A stretch of DNA of 17,500 nucleotides, taken from assembly GCA_002005505.1 (NCBI GenBank), contig MVGU01000600.1, forward strand, positions 282,501 to 300,000, given 5' to 3'. Within the stretch, counting starts at the first letter, position 1, and every line of letters begins with the position of its first letter. The stretch is from Botryococcus braunii. Taxonomy: Eukaryota > Chlorophyta > Trebouxiophyceae. Below, one piece after another: positions 6,918 through 14,999 of this stretch. Below the pieces are notes generated by a model. The model made no database searches. It was not told the DNA's origin and saw only the letters and a list, made by a program, of their open reading frames with translations. A program made the translations under genes and the position numbers.

Positions 6918-8561
6918 TTAGTGTCCAAGTTCCAGCTGGTTGAAGATTTCATACTGCCGAAGCGCTGCGTGATGATTGTTGGGAGCGAATTCAGCAACAT
7001 ACTGAAATTCGTAATCTCTTGTATTATGCACTCTCCCCCCCCAGTCACGAAGCGGTTCATGAAATTTCACCAAGTGTGAAGTGTGACGCTTAAACAGCCT
7101 GGCTTCCTTAAACCTAGTTTTGCCAGTGCGTAAAACAGCAATAGTTTTTGAGTCATTAAGAGAAACTATTTCAAAGGGGCCCTTAAGTCCAGTCTGTAAA
7201 GGGCCAGAAATTGGTGTAAGTTCTAAAACTAAGTCCCCCACCTGTAAGTCTGTGCATTTGCGTTTACCACGAGTCTTGAGAGAGCGCCCAACAATGTTCT
7301 TATGCATGGCATAGTCTAAAGCACGTGCCACTCGGTCATACTGCTCAATCAGACGGTCTTGCAAATTACACACATGGTGTTCAGGGGAAAGGGCCTCTGC
7401 CACATTTACAAGCACGTCTCTCACAGCCAAAGGCAATTTTGGAGCAAATCCGTACAACATTTCAGCAGGTGAAAAGTTGCGAAGTGAGGTGTGTTTCCGA
7501 GACATGTAAGCTTGCAACACAATAGGCAGGGACGAAGACCAATCAGTAGGATGGTCATTGTAATGTTTCTGCAACATACTTTTAACAGTCTGCACAAGCC
7601 GCTCTACCACGCAATTGGCCGAGGGATGATTGGGAGATATGTGAATATGATAGATGCCAAGACGAGACAGCATGTGTGCAAAATCAGAAGCAAATTCATT
7701 CCCATTGTCAGAGGTGAGCACTGCAGGCACGCCATACCTACAAATCCATGCATGATAGAAGGCACGGGATACTGAAAAAGGGGTTTTATCATCAAAGGGC
7801 ATGAGTTCAGCTACTTTAGTAAAATAGTCAACCATGACCACAACCCAAATTTTCGATTTATCCTGATTGCCATTTTTGTCTTTTGCTAACATGCGTGGGA
7901 TTGGTCCAAACAAATCAATATGAACATGATTCATAGGTCCAAACAATGCAGGCTTTTGCATGAGAGGCGGTATCGGAGTTACGGCTTTCGCCTTCTGACA
8001 AGGTTCGCATGCACGTACAAAAAGCTCTACATCAGCCTTAACACCAGGCCAATGGAAATGCAGATGTAACACTGTCAAGGTTTGAGCAACTCCGGGGTGT
8101 GCAAGTACATCATGTATCATTGCAATCACATCCCAACGAAACTCAACAGGAGGGCACACTAACCATCGCGGTGGCTTACCTCTGATCTTCTTGAATACCA
8201 TGAGCCAATCCGGAATAGATGGGTGCACTGTAAAATAAGATCCTCTTCGTCTAAATTCTACTGCAAGCTTGGGAGGAAGAGCAGCCAATAAATCCAAATT
8301 ATGCTGCGACTGTACATATTCTAAAAATAATGGATCCCTGTATGGGTCATGTCTGTGGTGTCGCAATGGCGTTTCCTTCTTCCTGAGCTCCTCAATCTTT
8401 AGTTCTCCCCCCTTTCCCAAGTAGGGATCACATGCAGGGCAAAACCAACATCCTCCCGGAACAGTTGAACGAGGAGGGAAAAGACATCTAAGATGGAAGC
8501 AACGGTTACATCCATCACAAAGCACAATGTTGTCATCTCCTTGAGGGAATCCACAAATCAC
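6918..8561 (-). CDS. pol: ORF4: PHD finger + Ty3/Gypsy integrase
   Basis: Integrase inserts retroelement cDNA into the host chromosome. Numbering from the GTG codon at 8561, residues 3-44 complete a C4HC3 PHD finger: C3, C15, C18, H23, C26, C41 and C44, with W39 two residues before C41. The first ligand is the Cys codon at 8562-8564, just upstream of the GTG, so the GTG is not the true start. The integrase zinc domain follows (H150, H155, C185, C188), then the catalytic core with D216, D285 and E320, then a GPY/F-type C-terminal module (LKGPFEIVSLND, about 459-470). The frame is open up to 8579 and overlaps the end of ORF3 by 22 nt in the -1 register. The ORF appears intact, ending TAA. A chromatin-reading PHD finger here is unusual; Gypsy chromoviruses instead carry a C-terminal chromodomain. 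Confidence 0.93.
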   Translation of the reverse strand: MICGFPQGDDNIVLCDGCNRCFHLRCLFPPRSTVPGGCWFCPACDPYLGKGGELKIEELRKKETPLRHHRHDPYRDPLFLEYVQSQHNLDLLAALPPKLAVEFRRRGSYFTVHPSIPDWLMVFKKIRGKPPRWLVCPPVEFRWDVIAMIHDVLAHPGVAQTLTVLHLHFHWPGVKADVELFVRACEPCQKAKAVTPIPPLMQKPALFGPMNHVHIDLFGPIPRMLAKDKNGNQDKSKIWVVVMVDYFTKVAELMPFDDKTPFSVSRAFYHAWICRYGVPAVLTSDNGNEFASDFAHMLSRLGIYHIHISPNHPSANCVVERLVQTVKSMLQKHYNDHPTDWSSSLPIVLQAYMSRKHTSLRNFSPAEMLYGFAPKLPLAVRDVLVNVAEALSPEHHVCNLQDRLIEQYDRVARALDYAMHKNIVGRSLKTRGKRKCTDLQVGDLVLELTPISGPLQTGLKGPFEIVSLNDSKTIAVLRTGKTRFKEARLFKRHTSHLVKFHEPLRDWGGRVHNTRDYEFQYVAEFAPNNHHAALRQYEIFNQLELGH

Positions 8562-8564
8562 ACA
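8430..8564 (-). other. PHD finger (C4HC3) segment at pol RNase H-integrase junction
   Basis: The spacing is C-x2-C-x11-C-x2-C-x4-H-x2-C-x14-C-x2-C, with LCDGC before the second pair and WFCPAC at the end. This matches the PHD consensus and not a RING finger or CCHC knuckle. PHD fingers commonly bind histone H3 tails; that role here is inferred. Confidence 0.9.
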
Positions 8565-10348
8565 TGGTATGAATCCAAATCACTTTGCCTTTGGGGGTTA
8601 GTTTGCCAAGTGGGGGTCACAGCACACACATGCAACATCTCGGAATGCACGCAACGCGAGAGGCAGTCAGCTACAAGATTATCAGCACCCTTTTTGTATC
8701 TGATCTCTATATCAAATTCTTGCAACCTTATTGCCCACCGCTCCAGTTTACTGTTGGAGTGCCTTTTTGAGTCAAGATACTGCAAAGGTGAATGATCAGT
8801 GTACGCTATGAATCTCCTACCATGTAAGAAGGGACGGAATTTCTCACATGCCCACACAAGTGCAAGACACTCACCCTCAGTTGGAGAATAATTTCTCTCT
8901 GCATCTTTTAAAGTCTTAGAGGCAAAGGCAACAGGGTGATCAAAATGAATACCATTCTCATTTTTAACAGGGTCAGGTTGGCTCAATACGGCACCTATTG
9001 CCGTCTTTGACCAATCAGTGGTAAGAATAAAAGGTAAGTTAAAGTTTGGAGCACGCAACACTGGCTCAGATGCCAGACGATGTTTCACTTGTTCAAAAGC
9101 AAGCTGACATTCGGGTGTCCAGTTAAACATAGAAGTCTTTTTCAGCAAACGGGACATTGGTTCAGTGATCCTTGCAAAGTTCTCCACATACTCCCGATAA
9201 TACCCGGCAGCACCTAGCACGGACCTAGTGGTTGAAACATCTCTAGGTGGGGGCAGGTTTAGAATAGCTGCAACATTATCAGGGTCAGGGCGCAAGCAAC
9301 CTTGTCCTACAACATGCCCTAAAGTCTTCAAGTACTCAGCACCAAATATGCACTTTGGTCTTTTCAGCTTAATTTTATGTTGAACAAGCTTTTCAAAGGT
9401 GTCCCTTATGTGTTTCACATGATCTTCCCAAGTGTTAGAAAATACATGTACGTCATCCAAGTAAGCATGAGAGAAGAGGGCAGAGCCAAGCACATTATCC
9501 ATCAGACGTTGAAAGGTGCTCGAAGCATTTCTCAGGCCAAAGGGCATACGCAACCATTCATATTTGCCTTCATGCGTGACAAATGCAGTGTATTTCGTGT
9601 GATCCGGATGCATTTGCACTTGCCAAAATGCAGAAGCAATGTCCATGGCAGAGAAATATTTTGCAGGAGCCATCTTTCTTAGCATGCTTTCAATCAAAGG
9701 TAAGGGGTATGGATCCGAGACAGTACATGCGTTGAGTGGTCGGAAGTCAATACACAGTCTAAGGGTGTTATCGTGCTTTTTGACAATTACAGGTGCAGAG
9801 ACCCAAGGGGAAGTGGAGTGCTTAATGATACCAAGTTCAAGCAACATCTTCACTTCACCAGACAGGAATTCTTTCTCTCTCTCTGAATACGTTGACATGT
9901 TACGAAATTTGGAAGGCGGGTAAGAATCTGGCTTAAGGTGTATTTGGTGGCATATATTGGGGTCAGAAATGCAACCCAAATCATCCTTACCAGAACTGAA
10001 CAATTCAGAGAACTCTTCCAATAAGTTTTCAATGTCTTTTTGCTTTTCAGGGTCCAGGCTTTTTGTTTGAGGGGTAACCTTGATTTCACATAAGCGAGGA
10101 CAAGCATCAGACAACATGTCATACGGTTCCACTTCATGCATGGGAGCAAGTGTGGACGAGAGAGGGGTCTCAGCAGGATTACCAGGGGAGGAATCAAATC
10201 CTCCCAACTTAAGAGAAAATGGCAGGACTGCAGTGTCCACTCTACACTCTCTCATGAGTTGAATTACTTCATCGAAATCATAAACTTCATCCGGTACGTG
10301 ATGCACGTACGTGCGGTCGTCAAATATGCATTCAAAGTATAAATCCAT
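8558..10348 (-). CDS. pol: ORF3: Ty3/Gypsy reverse transcriptase-RNase H
   Basis: It copies element RNA into cDNA and degrades the RNA strand. The ATG at 10348 has a strong initiation context (GCGACCATGG). In the 596-residue product, RT motifs run from LRLCIDFRPLN (196-206) through YFSAMDIASAFWQV (catalytic D236) and WLRMPFGLRNA to YLDD (296-299) and the LGHVV.G/PDP region. The connection carries LGAAGYYREYVENFA. RNase H follows, with D445 in TTDWSKTAIGAVL, E491/E493 in YSPTEGECLALVWA, D518 in YTDHSPLQYL, and the closing ADNLVADCLSR (555-565). All catalytic residues are present. The stop TGA (8558-8560) lies inside the PHD coding overlap. It is in the same frame as ORF2 upstream, separated by a TAG, 13 codons, a TAA and three further codons. 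Confidence 0.96.
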   Translation of the reverse strand: MDLYFECIFDDRTYVHHVPDEVYDFDEVIQLMRECRVDTAVLPFSLKLGGFDSSPGNPAETPLSSTLAPMHEVEPYDMLSDACPRLCEIKVTPQTKSLDPEKQKDIENLLEEFSELFSSGKDDLGCISDPNICHQIHLKPDSYPPSKFRNMSTYSEREKEFLSGEVKMLLELGIIKHSTSPWVSAPVIVKKHDNTLRLCIDFRPLNACTVSDPYPLPLIESMLRKMAPAKYFSAMDIASAFWQVQMHPDHTKYTAFVTHEGKYEWLRMPFGLRNASSTFQRLMDNVLGSALFSHAYLDDVHVFSNTWEDHVKHIRDTFEKLVQHKIKLKRPKCIFGAEYLKTLGHVVGQGCLRPDPDNVAAILNLPPPRDVSTTRSVLGAAGYYREYVENFARITEPMSRLLKKTSMFNWTPECQLAFEQVKHRLASEPVLRAPNFNLPFILTTDWSKTAIGAVLSQPDPVKNENGIHFDHPVAFASKTLKDAERNYSPTEGECLALVWACEKFRPFLHGRRFIAYTDHSPLQYLDSKRHSNSKLERWAIRLQEFDIEIRYKKGADNLVADCLSRCVHSEMLHVCAVTPTWQTNPQRQSDLDSYHV

Positions 10349-10399
10349 GGTCGCTAATTAAAAGACTGTCGAAGAAAAAGTCCTGTCCTCCCCGTCACA
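10349..10399 (-). promoter_or_regulatory. ORF2-ORF3 spacer with acceptor-like pyrimidine tract
   Basis: On the minus strand, a U-rich stretch (CTTTTTCTTCGACAG, then TCTTTTAATTAG) lies just upstream of the ORF3 ATG. Either AG could act as a 3' splice site for a subgenomic pol mRNA. No matching donor was sought beyond the window; this is a suggestion only. Confidence 0.25.
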
Positions 10400-11133
10400 C
10401 TACGGAGCGACCACTAGGGTCATACGCTTAGTTTTGAAAGACAAGGGGAGCAGCTGATACTCCCGGGCACCACTCATCATGGGATCCAGCACATTATCCC
10501 GGGGTATGCCTATTGCATACTGCGACCTAGCAGGCTTTAATTGAACATCATACTGCAACATGAAAGCCCAACCTATCAGATAATCAATTGCGAGATTGTC
10601 AATAATCAAGAATGTTGAGATATAAAAAGCTTTGTCCATACACATGATGACATCCTCAACTACACGCATAGTCATGGTATGACTTCTGCCATCTGCCATA
10701 TTGATACGGAATGGGCGGATACCTTTGATTTGAGTGCTGGAAAATAGATGCTGATTAGCAGCATAAGCTTTGGCACTCATTAGATTAACACTACAGCCCG
10801 TATCAAAGTGTCCAGTGCGTACCGCCATAGTCGAGAACTGTGTAGGCTTCGTGTCTTTTGAAACAGCTGGCTTCATAAATGCAAACTTAAACTCAGGCAT
10901 AGAAGCAGTTGGAATGAAGATAGTGGGTACCTGGTTAATTGCCACCTCTGCAAATTGCCCAAAAGCCTCGGCAATTTGCATGGCTGGGGTCAAAAGCTGT
11001 ACAATGGGAATATCATGACTGTTAAACTTCTCAGCTGGGATGCAGTCAAGTGGCTCGATGTAAATGGGGTGTTGAAACATCCCTGCAGTGGGTGTATTAA
11101 TTCCTGCTGACGGATGACCAATCCCTACACTTG
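10400..11133 (-). CDS. ORF2 3' part: retropepsin (aspartic protease), split by insertion
   Basis: This is the C-terminal part of ORF2. The retroviral-type protease processes element polyproteins as a homodimer. Counting from the Met codon at 11080, the active-site triad is D93-T94-G95, followed by C96 and S97. A flap-like ADGR follows, and then LIIDNLAIDYLIGWAFML, matching the conserved hydrophobic-LIG block. The Met at 11080 is probably internal: the frame is open upstream to the inverted insert and agrees with ORF2 sequence resuming at 13930, since the 2797-bp offset between the two repeat copies accounts for the frame change. ORF2 ends in TAG at 10400-10402. It is cut off from its N-terminal part by the 2.77-kb inversion copy, so ORF2 as it stands cannot be translated whole. 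Confidence 0.88.
11109..11133. repeat. 25-bp direct repeat, left copy, flanking the inverted insert
   Basis: GACGGATGACCAATCCCT.CACTTG matches 13906-13930 with one mismatch (A versus G). It sits immediately outside the inverted copy. In ORF2 coding terms both copies are the same stretch of the protein, so one is a duplication made at insertion. Confidence 0.9.
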
Positions 11134-13905
11134 AGATTTCTTAGACAACCGAGAAGTGAGTGAGTCTTTGATCATGCAAGGGTTTGGTACTTGAGCTTGG
11201 TTAAGGACACTGCTACGTGTTGTTGTGTAAAGTTTGTTCTGCCTGTCAGTATGGACTTTGATGGTGGCTTCGAGGTCAACGTTGAAGAGGAGGTGCAAAC
11301 ACCTAGGACAGGGCAGCTCAGGCAAGCACCAGGCACACCAACACTGCCGTCCATTAATAACTCCCTTCAAATTATACAAGATGACCCTATGCTAGCTGCA
11401 AAACTGCCTTCTATTGTGCAAATGATAGAAAGGGGTTGTGGTCCAGAGGAGGCCCAGCGTTTTGCAGATTCTCAAAGGTCGAGTGCTGATGTGGGTAATG
11501 AAACTGTGCATATTATCGAGGGTATTGTGAGAGCAATGAACAAATCTTTAAACTTAAAAGATCAACAGATTCAAGAACAGCTCAGCATGGCAGCAAGGAG
11601 TCAGAGGACAGCAGTAGTCAGCAGTATTCCCACAGCACAGGAGAAGTCCACACGACGGAAAATGCTATCAGAGCGACTTCCGCCGTTGGTGAAAGGCACT
11701 TCTATCGCATTGTGGATCGATAATGTCAAGGTAATCATTAGACAAGATGCTGCAGGTATGTCTGCTGCTGAGATACTCGATGCTGTAAAGAAGGCTGCTA
11801 GGCACAATAATGAGGTGGCTTTGACAATTGACTCTGCTGTTGCGAATCGAATGCTGTCTGATGTTCATGACTTATTTTTAGTACTAACGAGATTGTTTAG
11901 CCCGGACTTCCGTGCACATCTGGCTGCACTACGAGCGAAGAAACAACGGGACAATCAACCCGCAGCTGAGTACATGAAAGAGGTAAGGGACATTGGCTAT
12001 GTACATTGGGTTGGTCTACCTGAAAAACCTGAGACCTTTGACATGATAATTAATAACATGTCAGAGAAACACCGTGCTTTTGTTAGGGACAAGTGGAACA
12101 CGATGCATGTAGCTATGCAGGCACATGATAACCCTAACCCCATCACTTTTGCTCATTTAATGAATTGGGCCCTTGACTCTGACGCAGAGTATGCCACAAA
12201 CCAACACTTTAAAAAGGCTGACAGTAAAGGTGCAGGTAGAACTAACAACATGCAGGGAGAGAATGACAAGGACAAGAAGCAGTTTAACGATGGACGAAAC
12301 CACAATTATCGTGGGAGAGGTCGTGGATCTGGCAGAGGTTCACAGGTCAATTATAACCAGGGTTTCCAAGAGAAGTCCCCATGGTCCTTTATGCTTCAGC
12401 TACATGTTTCAGACGAGTCTGAGCCTGAAGCTGACTCTGACCTTGATGTAAATATTTGTGACCTGGAGCCCGAGTCCGAGACGTTGAAGAAGAGAAAGAA
12501 TGACCCCGTGGTAAGTGAAGGTTTTGTTCCTGTTACCATTGATAACAGAAAATTTGCTGAGTATGTTCCTGCAACCCAAGCTGGTAATGTAAGGAAGAGA
12601 AAGGTGATTACCCCTTCTCTGGATTTGGCTGTCGTTCCTGTCAGTGACGTTTTACCGGTACCTCCCACGCCAGTAGGGGAGCAGTACCCCAGGTTACCTG
12701 TTGGCTCTATGCCTGTCACTGAAAGTATGTTTTTATGCGGTTTGGATGTGAGTGTTAAGCAAGCAGCCACTAACCGTGCATATGAAGCAAGGACCACTGG
12801 TCCTCGTAAAGTAATCCGCAAGCCAAAGCCGGCTGTCAAGAGCCGGACGTCACCACGGAAGCCCAGTACTGTAGCTGCAGTAAAGACGGAGAAGCGGAAG
12901 TATGTCAGGAAAGTCAAGTTGCCTGCAGTAAAGGGTCTTGGACCAGCACCACTGGTAAATTCACTTGGTCAGATCCCATCTGCAGCACCATGTGTGCAGA
13001 CTCCTCCGGAACAGCCGAGAGTAGACAAAGGTAAGCATCTGATGACACCTTTGGAGCTTATGAATTATGAAAATTATCACAGGGGTCCTGCTAGTACTCC
13101 ATTTGTTCAGCCTGTAGCTCATGTGCAGCAGCCCATTGGCAGTACTGCTAATCAGCAGGCAGTACATGCCACTGCATTTAAACACGTACCTTTGTATAGT
13201 AATGAGTGTTGGACCTTACCGCTCCCTGATTCGACCCGTCTGGCAGAACGGCAGAAGGGATGGACATGGCCATGGAGGTTTGCACTATTTGATCCCACTA
13301 TCCACACGTTCGATAAACCTCCCTACTGGCCAGAACATTTGCCCAGGCCGGCAGCACACACTGGTTGGCCTAGTGGGGATAGTGTGCAGCCTGCTGACGT
13401 TTATTATCCTAACGGAATGATTAAACCATGCTCATCATAATTTATGCCCAGATTACAGCAACCACCGAATAATCTTAACGAGACTCACATGGCAAGGTTT
13501 AATGCTGAATTCATGAGCACGCTCGAACCAATTTGGCAGCGCACTCCCCACACTAACGATTATGTTGCAGTAGATGCTACCAGTCTACCAACCCATAGGA
13601 TGATCACAACTCCTTCAGTTGTAAACAATAAAAGTGTGGTAGTGACTGTAGCACCTCAAGTTCAGCTGACTCGTCATCATTTAGATGTGTTAGCTCTTGT
13701 TCAGGATTCATCTTGGCCCAATCCTAGGTTTGTAAATTGGGCTATTGACATCAATGACCTACTGAGAATGAAGGAGAGCCAGCCTCTCCCTTGTGAGCAT
13801 GTGGGTGCACAGATGACACCAGGAGAAACACGCCAAGAGATCGCAAACCATGCACTGTGCATGAGACACTTGCACGCGGAACTCCTTTTAAAAGAAGCAA
13901 GGGCA
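11134..13905. mobile_element. Inverted inserted copy of ORF1 and ORF2 start (palindrome arm 1)
   Basis: Positions 11136-13906 are the reverse complement of 14537-17307. Both arms are 2771 bp with no net indel, and at least six single-base differences are seen, so identity is about 99.8%. The block lies antisense inside ORF2 of the minus-strand element and is flanked by 25-bp direct repeats. It contains 5' leader, all of ORF1 and about 154 codons of ORF2, but no LTR, no protease and no poly(A). The long flanking duplication differs from the 4-6 bp made by LTR integrases, which points to repair-associated capture of element DNA or cDNA. Confidence 0.93.
11251..13440 (+). CDS. gag: ORF1 (Gag-like), uninterrupted copy in inverted arm
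   Basis: This is the likely structural protein of the element, 729 residues from the ATG at 11251 (context CAGTATGG). The frame is open further upstream to 11191 without a usable ATG. The first 350 residues are helical and fit a capsid-type domain, including an LSPDF-like RLFSPDFRAHLAALRAKK segment. An Arg-Gly stretch (RGRGRGSGRG) follows instead of a CCHC zinc knuckle. The rest is a long tail with acidic repeats (ESEPEADSDLD), basic nuclear-signal-like motifs (KKRKND, RKRKV), a Lys/Pro-rich region (RKPKPAVKSRTSPRKPS), and Pro-rich sequence up to PCSS and TAA. No Gag family is recognised from sequence alone; the call rests on its position before protease-RT-IN. This copy lacks the nonsense codon of the resident copy. 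Confidence 0.75.
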   Translation: MDFDGGFEVNVEEEVQTPRTGQLRQAPGTPTLPSINNSLQIIQDDPMLAAKLPSIVQMIERGCGPEEAQRFADSQRSSADVGNETVHIIEGIVRAMNKSLNLKDQQIQEQLSMAARSQRTAVVSSIPTAQEKSTRRKMLSERLPPLVKGTSIALWIDNVKVIIRQDAAGMSAAEILDAVKKAARHNNEVALTIDSAVANRMLSDVHDLFLVLTRLFSPDFRAHLAALRAKKQRDNQPAAEYMKEVRDIGYVHWVGLPEKPETFDMIINNMSEKHRAFVRDKWNTMHVAMQAHDNPNPITFAHLMNWALDSDAEYATNQHFKKADSKGAGRTNNMQGENDKDKKQFNDGRNHNYRGRGRGSGRGSQVNYNQGFQEKSPWSFMLQLHVSDESEPEADSDLDVNICDLEPESETLKKRKNDPVVSEGFVPVTIDNRKFAEYVPATQAGNVRKRKVITPSLDLAVVPVSDVLPVPPTPVGEQYPRLPVGSMPVTESMFLCGLDVSVKQAATNRAYEARTTGPRKVIRKPKPAVKSRTSPRKPSTVAAVKTEKRKYVRKVKLPAVKGLGPAPLVNSLGQIPSAAPCVQTPPEQPRVDKGKHLMTPLELMNYENYHRGPASTPFVQPVAHVQQPIGSTANQQAVHATAFKHVPLYSNECWTLPLPDSTRLAERQKGWTWPWRFALFDPTIHTFDKPPYWPEHLPRPAAHTGWPSGDSVQPADVYYPNGMIKPCSS

Positions 13906-13906
13906 G
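13444..13906 (+). pseudogene. ORF2 N-terminal fragment in inverted arm
   Basis: It begins ATGCCC three bases after the ORF1 stop, in the same frame, and is colinear with the first 154 codons of resident ORF2 (14999-14537). One visible substitution changes Arg to Pro (MITTR to MITTP). At 13906 the element sequence ends and the frame runs into flanking DNA, reaching a TGA at 13912-13914. The fragment lacks the unique middle of ORF2 and the protease. Confidence 0.85.
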
Positions 13907-13930
13907 ACGGATGACCAATCCCTGCACTTG
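13906..13930. repeat. 25-bp direct repeat, right copy, flanking the inverted insert
   Basis: Matches 11109-11133 with one mismatch and marks the right edge of the inverted insert. To its right, the resident minus-strand ORF2 resumes. Confidence 0.9.
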
Positions 13931-14999
13931 GCTGATTGGGGATGCCTGCACCAGTGTGAAAGAACTCCCCCCCCCCTTGCGCTGGAAGCTGTTCCCCATT
14001 GGAAGAGCAGATAAACGCAATATTTTCCTGTGCTGCAACAAGGTTAAGGGCAGACCCAATCTTCTCTAAAGTCTGCTGTGCATCTGCAGCGTTAGGGGAA
14101 AATAAATCATCGCACGCATCAACAAATTTTGGGAATTTAGGGTTTTTACTGAGTTTTACCAATCCAGCAAGAGTAGTTGTGATTACAGAGTTTGCAATTC
14201 TGCTCTCCGGCTGATGGAAAAACAAAGGTGGCTGCTGCACGGGCGCGCGAGGCTGCTCGCGGTCCGCTGGCCTGAAGTTCTCGGCTCTATGAGGCCGCCT
14301 ATTGTTCATGGCATAACAGTTAGGTGGTGCATTATCATATGAGGTACCAGACATGGGACCAACACCTTGCAGCATATTGCACAGGATTTCATTAATTTCT
14401 TCATTATCACATGTGAGTGTGGTGGATGGATTTGCACTAATGGGCTTTGCAGGAGTCGCAACAGAAGCTAAGTCTGAGGCAAATATTGGACCAGAAGCAT
14501 ATGGAAAGGAAAGGGTATCATACTGTCTGCCGGTCACTGCCCTTGCTTCTTTTAAAAGGAGTTCCGCGTGCAAGTGTCTCATGCACAGTGCATGGTTTGC
14601 GATCTCTTGGCGTGTTTCTCCTGGTGTCATCTGTGCACCCACATGCTCACAAGGGAGAGGCTGGCTCTCCTTCATTCTCAGTAGGTCATTGATGTCAATA
14701 GCCCAATTTACAAACCTAGGATTGGGCCAAGATGAATCCTGAACAAGAGCTAACACATCTAAATGATGACGAGTCAGCTGAACTTGAGGTGCTACAGTCA
14801 CTACCACACTTTTATTGTTTACAACTGAACGAGTTGTGATCATCCTATGGGTTGGTAGACTGGTAGCATCTACTGCAACATAATCGTTAGTGTGGGGAGT
14901 GCGCTGCCAAATTGGTTCGAGCGTGCTCATGAATTCAGCATTAAACCTTGCCATGTGAGTCTCGTTAAGATTATTCGGTGGTTGCTGTAATCTGGGCAT
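13906..14999 (-). CDS. ORF2 5' part: unrecognised domain upstream of protease, split by insertion
   Basis: The ATG at 14999 lies three bases after the ORF1 stop, in the same frame (stop TAA, then TTT, then ATG). The first 154 codons are duplicated in the inverted arm; the part at 13931-14536 is unique and acts as the palindrome spacer. The product is rich in Asn/Pro/Gln, with NEEINEILCNMLQGVGPMSG and a LAGLVKLSKNPKFPKFVDA helix, and shows no known domain. It may be a capsid-linker or a second Gag-like portion preceding the protease. Codons around 13967-13976 contain ten consecutive G on the coding strand (QGGGEF). The frame stays in phase with the protease part at 11133-10400, so the original ORF2 was about 600 codons. 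Reading past 13906 into the inverted copy (open to 13701) is fortuitous. Confidence 0.8.

Noticed and set aside
12396..12917. 173-codon antisense ORF in ORF1, and its mirror at 15526-16047
   Set aside because: It is a shadow on the opposite strand of the well-supported ORF1 and appears twice only because ORF1 is duplicated in inverted orientation.
13701..13905. C-terminal end of the 432-codon minus-strand frame
   Set aside because: This stretch reads the antisense of the inverted insert; resident ORF2 really continues at 11133, after the insertion.
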